The translations under genes and the position numbers were made by a program. The notes under the pieces were generated by a model. It worked only from the letters and a program-made list of their open reading frames with translations, was not told where the DNA came from and did not search any database. Positions 6,884-8,558 of a stretch of DNA of 8,558 bases are shown in pieces; the stretch's first letter is position 1; each line of letters starts with the position of its first letter. Origin of the DNA: an uncultured Verrucomicrobiota bacterium (lineage in GTDB: Bacteria > Verrucomicrobiota > Kiritimatiellia > RFP12 > UBA1067); contig CAMOXA010000054.1 of NCBI GenBank assembly GCA_946628745.1, positions 1-8,558 on the forward strand. Reading direction: 5' to 3'.

Positions 6884-6897
6884 GCGCCTTGCGGCGC
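6884..6897 (-). promoter_or_regulatory. Small GNRA-loop hairpin at the lptB stop codon
   Basis: On the minus strand a perfect 5-bp stem GCGCC/GGCGC closes a GCAA tetraloop and begins at the last base of the lptB stop codon. No U-tract follows, so it is unlikely to be an intrinsic terminator. It sits in the 54-base gap before hpf and could be an mRNA stability or processing element. The rest of the gap shows only the hpf ribosome binding site and no promoter I can recognise. Confidence 0.35.
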
Positions 6898-7703
6898 TAC
6901 ATCCTGAAGCCGTCTCCCAGATACCTCGCCCGGACCTCTCCGTCGCGGACGAGTTCCGCCGCGGTGCCCTCCCTGAGCAGCCGCCCGTCGTAGACCATGT
7001 ACGCGCGGTCGACGACCGACAGGGTCTCGCGCACGTTGTGGTCTGTGATGATTATGCCCAGCCCGTCGCGCGCGAGCTTTCTGACGATGTCCTGTATTTC
7101 GCTCACCGACAGAGGGTCGACGCCGGCGAAAGGCTCGTCGAGCATGAGTATCGCCGGGTTGCGCACCAGTGCGCGGGCGATCTCGAGCTTGCGCCGCTCG
7201 CCGCCCGAGAGCGTGTAGGCGGGCTGGCCGGCGACCTTCATGAGGTCGAACGGCGCGAGAAGCTCCTCCGCCCGCTCATTGCGCTTCTTGCGGTCGAGCG
7301 GGAGCGTCTCGAGTATCGCCATGACATTGTCCCAGACGCTGAGCTTTCTGAAGACGCTCGCCTCCTGCGCGAGATAGCCGAGGCCCTTTCGAGCCCTCAT
7401 GTAGACGGGCAGCCCCGTCACATCCTCGCCGCGAAAGACCACGCTGCCGCCGTCGGGCCTGACGAGGCCGACCACCATGTAGAACGTCGTCGTCTTGCCG
7501 GCCCCGTTGGGTCCGAGCAGGCCGACGATCTCGCCGCAGGAACACGCGAAATCCATGCCGTTGACGACCGTTCGGTCGCCGTAGATCTTCACGAGCCCTG
7601 ACGCCTTCAAGTCGGGTTCGCGGGCGACCGGCCCCGCGGCCGCCGATTTTTCGGCGGCCATGGCACTCATCGCCTTGGCTACTATATCCTCTTCCTGCCG
7701 CAT
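6897..7703 (-). CDS. lptB: LPS export ABC transporter ATP-binding protein LptB
   Basis: This is the cytoplasmic ATPase that powers LPS extraction from the inner membrane with LptF and LptG and delivery to LptC and LptA. It has Walker A GPNGAGKT (64-71), the Q-loop YLAQEASVFRKLSVWDN (110-126), the signature LSGGER (165-170), Walker B ILMLDE (185-190) and the switch His222 in TDHNVRE. The LptB hallmarks DEPFAGVDP and the C-terminal YLGDGF are present. The ATPase domain starts near residue 31; E. coli LptB has 241 residues, so a low-complexity N-terminal extension of about 30 residues is unusual. The start is uncertain: ATGs at 7703, 7670 and 7661 all lack a good ribosome binding site. The ATG at 7661 would be buried in a hairpin, which disfavours it. 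The gene follows lptA by 22 bases. Confidence 0.94.
   Translation of the reverse strand: MRQEEDIVAKAMSAMAAEKSAAAGPVAREPDLKASGLVKIYGDRTVVNGMDFACSCGEIVGLLGPNGAGKTTTFYMVVGLVRPDGGSVVFRGEDVTGLPVYMRARKGLGYLAQEASVFRKLSVWDNVMAILETLPLDRKKRNERAEELLAPFDLMKVAGQPAYTLSGGERRKLEIARALVRNPAILMLDEPFAGVDPLSVSEIQDIVRKLARDGLGIIITDHNVRETLSVVDRAYMVYDGRLLREGTAAELVRDGEVRARYLGDGFRM
7638..7659. repeat. Perfect 9-bp inverted repeat in the 5' part of lptB
   Basis: GGCCGCCGA at 7638-7646 is the exact reverse complement of 7651-7659, with a four-base loop (A residues in the lptB transcript). It encodes part of the alanine-rich N-terminal extension (about residues 15-22), ahead of the conserved ATPase domain. Its outer edge coincides with the third possible ATG of lptB, so it could reduce initiation there. 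Confidence 0.7.
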
Positions 7704-7725
7704 ATATTCGCCGGATGTCCCGCTC

Positions 7726-8334
7726 CTATCTGCCGAGCAGCGACTTGGCGCCCTCCTTCGCGTCCAGTCCGCTCGCGTCGACGGTCACGGTGGAACCCTC
7801 CACCTCGACCTGCTCGGTATCTATCCAGAATGTGATCTTGCGCCCCTCGACTTCGCTCTTGCGCCGGCCGTCGTCCCTGAGCCTGGCCGTCACGCCGGTC
7901 TTCGCGTCGCCGTAAAGAACGACCTTCGAGAGGGCCTTGTTGTACGTGGCCTTCGCGCAGCTGCCGGATCTCACGCCGTTTGTGACGGCGACATCGCCGA
8001 TGGCCACCACGCGCTTGAGCGTGTTGGTGCCTTCCAGAAAGAGGCTGACCTCGCGCGCGTGCATCTTGAATTCCTCGTCGTCCACGAACACGTTGCCTTC
8101 GAAGGCGATGACGCCTTCCTTTCTCAAATACGTCGCGCGGTCGCTCGTGACCTTCACCGAACGCGGCGAAGCGCCGCCGCCCTTCGAGGCGGCCTCGACG
8201 AGAACCTCCGTCGCGGGTGCGGCGGACGGCGGTGGAACGCCGTCCCTACCTGGCGTGGTGCGTGGTAGGGTCGCCGTTTCGGCCGGCGCGGCGAGGATTG
8301 TCTCGGCCAGCAGTATTGTCGCTAACATCGTCAC
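7726..8334 (-). CDS. lptA: LPS transport periplasmic protein LptA (OstA-like)
   Basis: A 202-residue protein whose residues about 58-190 have the repeating beta-strand pattern of the OstA/LptA domain, for example RATYLRKEGVIAFEGNV, MHAREVSLFL and YNKALSKVVLYGDAK. LptA molecules stack into the periplasmic bridge that carries LPS to the outer membrane. A GTG start at 8334 overlaps the lptC stop by four bases and has AAAGGAG seven bases upstream, so I prefer it to the ATG at 8328. The N-terminus looks like a short signal peptide with a cleavage site near AAPA (15-18), but it has no Lys or Arg before the hydrophobic core, which is atypical. Residues about 19-57 form a Pro/Ala/Gly-rich linker, part of which is encoded by a palindromic DNA insertion. 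Context (lptC upstream, lptB downstream) makes the assignment firm although sequence similarity in this family is low. Confidence 0.88.
   Translation of the reverse strand: MTMLATILLAETILAAPAETATLPRTTPGRDGVPPPSAAPATEVLVEAASKGGGASPRSVKVTSDRATYLRKEGVIAFEGNVFVDDEEFKMHAREVSLFLEGTNTLKRVVAIGDVAVTNGVRSGSCAKATYNKALSKVVLYGDAKTGVTARLRDDGRRKSEVEGRKITFWIDTEQVEVEGSTVTVDASGLDAKEGAKSLLGR
8224..8270. repeat. REP-like double palindrome inside lptA
   Basis: Two adjoining inverted repeats are seen. GGACGGCG (8224-8231) pairs with CGCCGTCC (8238-8245) across a six-base loop. CCCTACC (8244-8250) pairs with GGTAGGG (8264-8270) across a 13-base loop. The two share the bases at 8244-8245. The element encodes residues about 22-37 of LptA, a Pro-rich linker between the signal peptide and the OstA domain, and keeps the frame. 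It is the only copy in this window. It looks like a REP-type mobile palindrome tolerated in a linker, but that is inference. Confidence 0.6.
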
Positions 8335-8558
8335 AGTTTGACTCCTTTGAAATCTATGGCCGTCGAAGTTATCTCGACGCCGGAAAAAACCCTCACGAAT
8401 TCGTCCGGGAACGAGAAATACACTCCGCTGCCGCTCAGCGTCGTATCGCCCTGGCGCCCGGTCGCGCGGCCCTCGAGCCAGCCGCTTTTCGTGTCGCGGT
8501 CCATGACGCCGCTCGGCGCCGCGAGCTCGAGCACCACCGCGCCGTCCTCGGCGTATTC
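8331..8558 (-). CDS. lptC: LPS export protein LptC, C-terminal part (runs off the window)
   Basis: Only the last 75 residues are in the window; the frame is open to the right edge, so the start and the membrane anchor are not seen. LptC is a bitopic inner-membrane protein that receives LPS from LptBFG and hands it to LptA. The visible part has the beta-strand pattern of the LptC/OstA fold, including LEGRATGRQGDTTLSGSG followed by VYFSFPDEFVRVFSGVEIT. The family match on its own is modest. The assignment rests mainly on position, since it overlaps lptA by four bases and lptB follows. The short C-terminus (DFKGVKL) overlaps the lptA ribosome binding site, indicating translational coupling. Confidence 0.75.
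   Translation of the reverse strand, partial: EYAEDGAVVLELAAPSGVMDRDTKSGWLEGRATGRQGDTTLSGSGVYFSFPDEFVRVFSGVEITSTAIDFKGVKL
8342..8348 (-). promoter_or_regulatory. Ribosome binding site that selects the lptA GTG start
   Basis: AAAGGAG on the minus strand lies seven bases before the GTG at 8334, within the final codons of lptC. The spacing is nearly ideal for the GTG and less good for the ATG at 8328. Confidence 0.7.

Overview
The window is GC-rich and densely coding. Every gene I accept is on the minus strand, so transcription runs from the right edge towards the left. The gene content suggests a diderm bacterium: it has the LPS-transport genes lptC, lptA and lptB, an HPr kinase with HPr and enzyme I, a family 10 pectate lyase and a DUF2264 protein. 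I infer a member of the PVC superphylum (Verrucomicrobiota, Kiritimatiellota or Lentisphaerota-like, polysaccharide-degrading). No rRNA or other phylogenetic marker is present to confirm this.

Layout in transcription order: partial lptC (8558-8331), lptA (8334-7726), lptB (7703-6897), hpf (6842-6507), hprK (6491-5478), ptsH/HPr (5493-5209), ptsI/EI (5195-3408), a FabH-like ketoacyl-ACP synthase III (3406-2504), a DUF2264 protein (2486-1281) and an exported PL10 pectate lyase (1116-151). From lptC to DUF2264 the genes overlap or lie at most 54 nt apart, so one long transcription unit is likely. The pectate lyase follows a 164-nt gap that holds a good sigma70-type promoter, so it is probably transcribed separately. 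The first 150 bases hold a 22-bp tandem repeat and hairpins, with no gene.

How the genes fit together: the right part resembles the classical proteobacterial lptCAB-rpoN-hpf-ptsN block. Here rpoN, ptsN and rapZ are absent between these genes, and hprK-ptsH-ptsI follows hpf directly. No EII sugar permease is visible, so the HprK/HPr/EI trio looks like a regulatory phosphorelay rather than a transport system. Two carbohydrate-active genes follow on the same strand, which may or may not be a functional link.

Points worth attention: a double palindrome embedded in the lptA coding sequence, a perfect 9-bp hairpin in the 5' part of lptB, a Tyr where HprK normally has a conserved His before the P-loop, the rearranged lpt-hpf-PTS gene order, and the 22-bp repeats, which may be the end of a mobile element. 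I found no convincing wholly new system.
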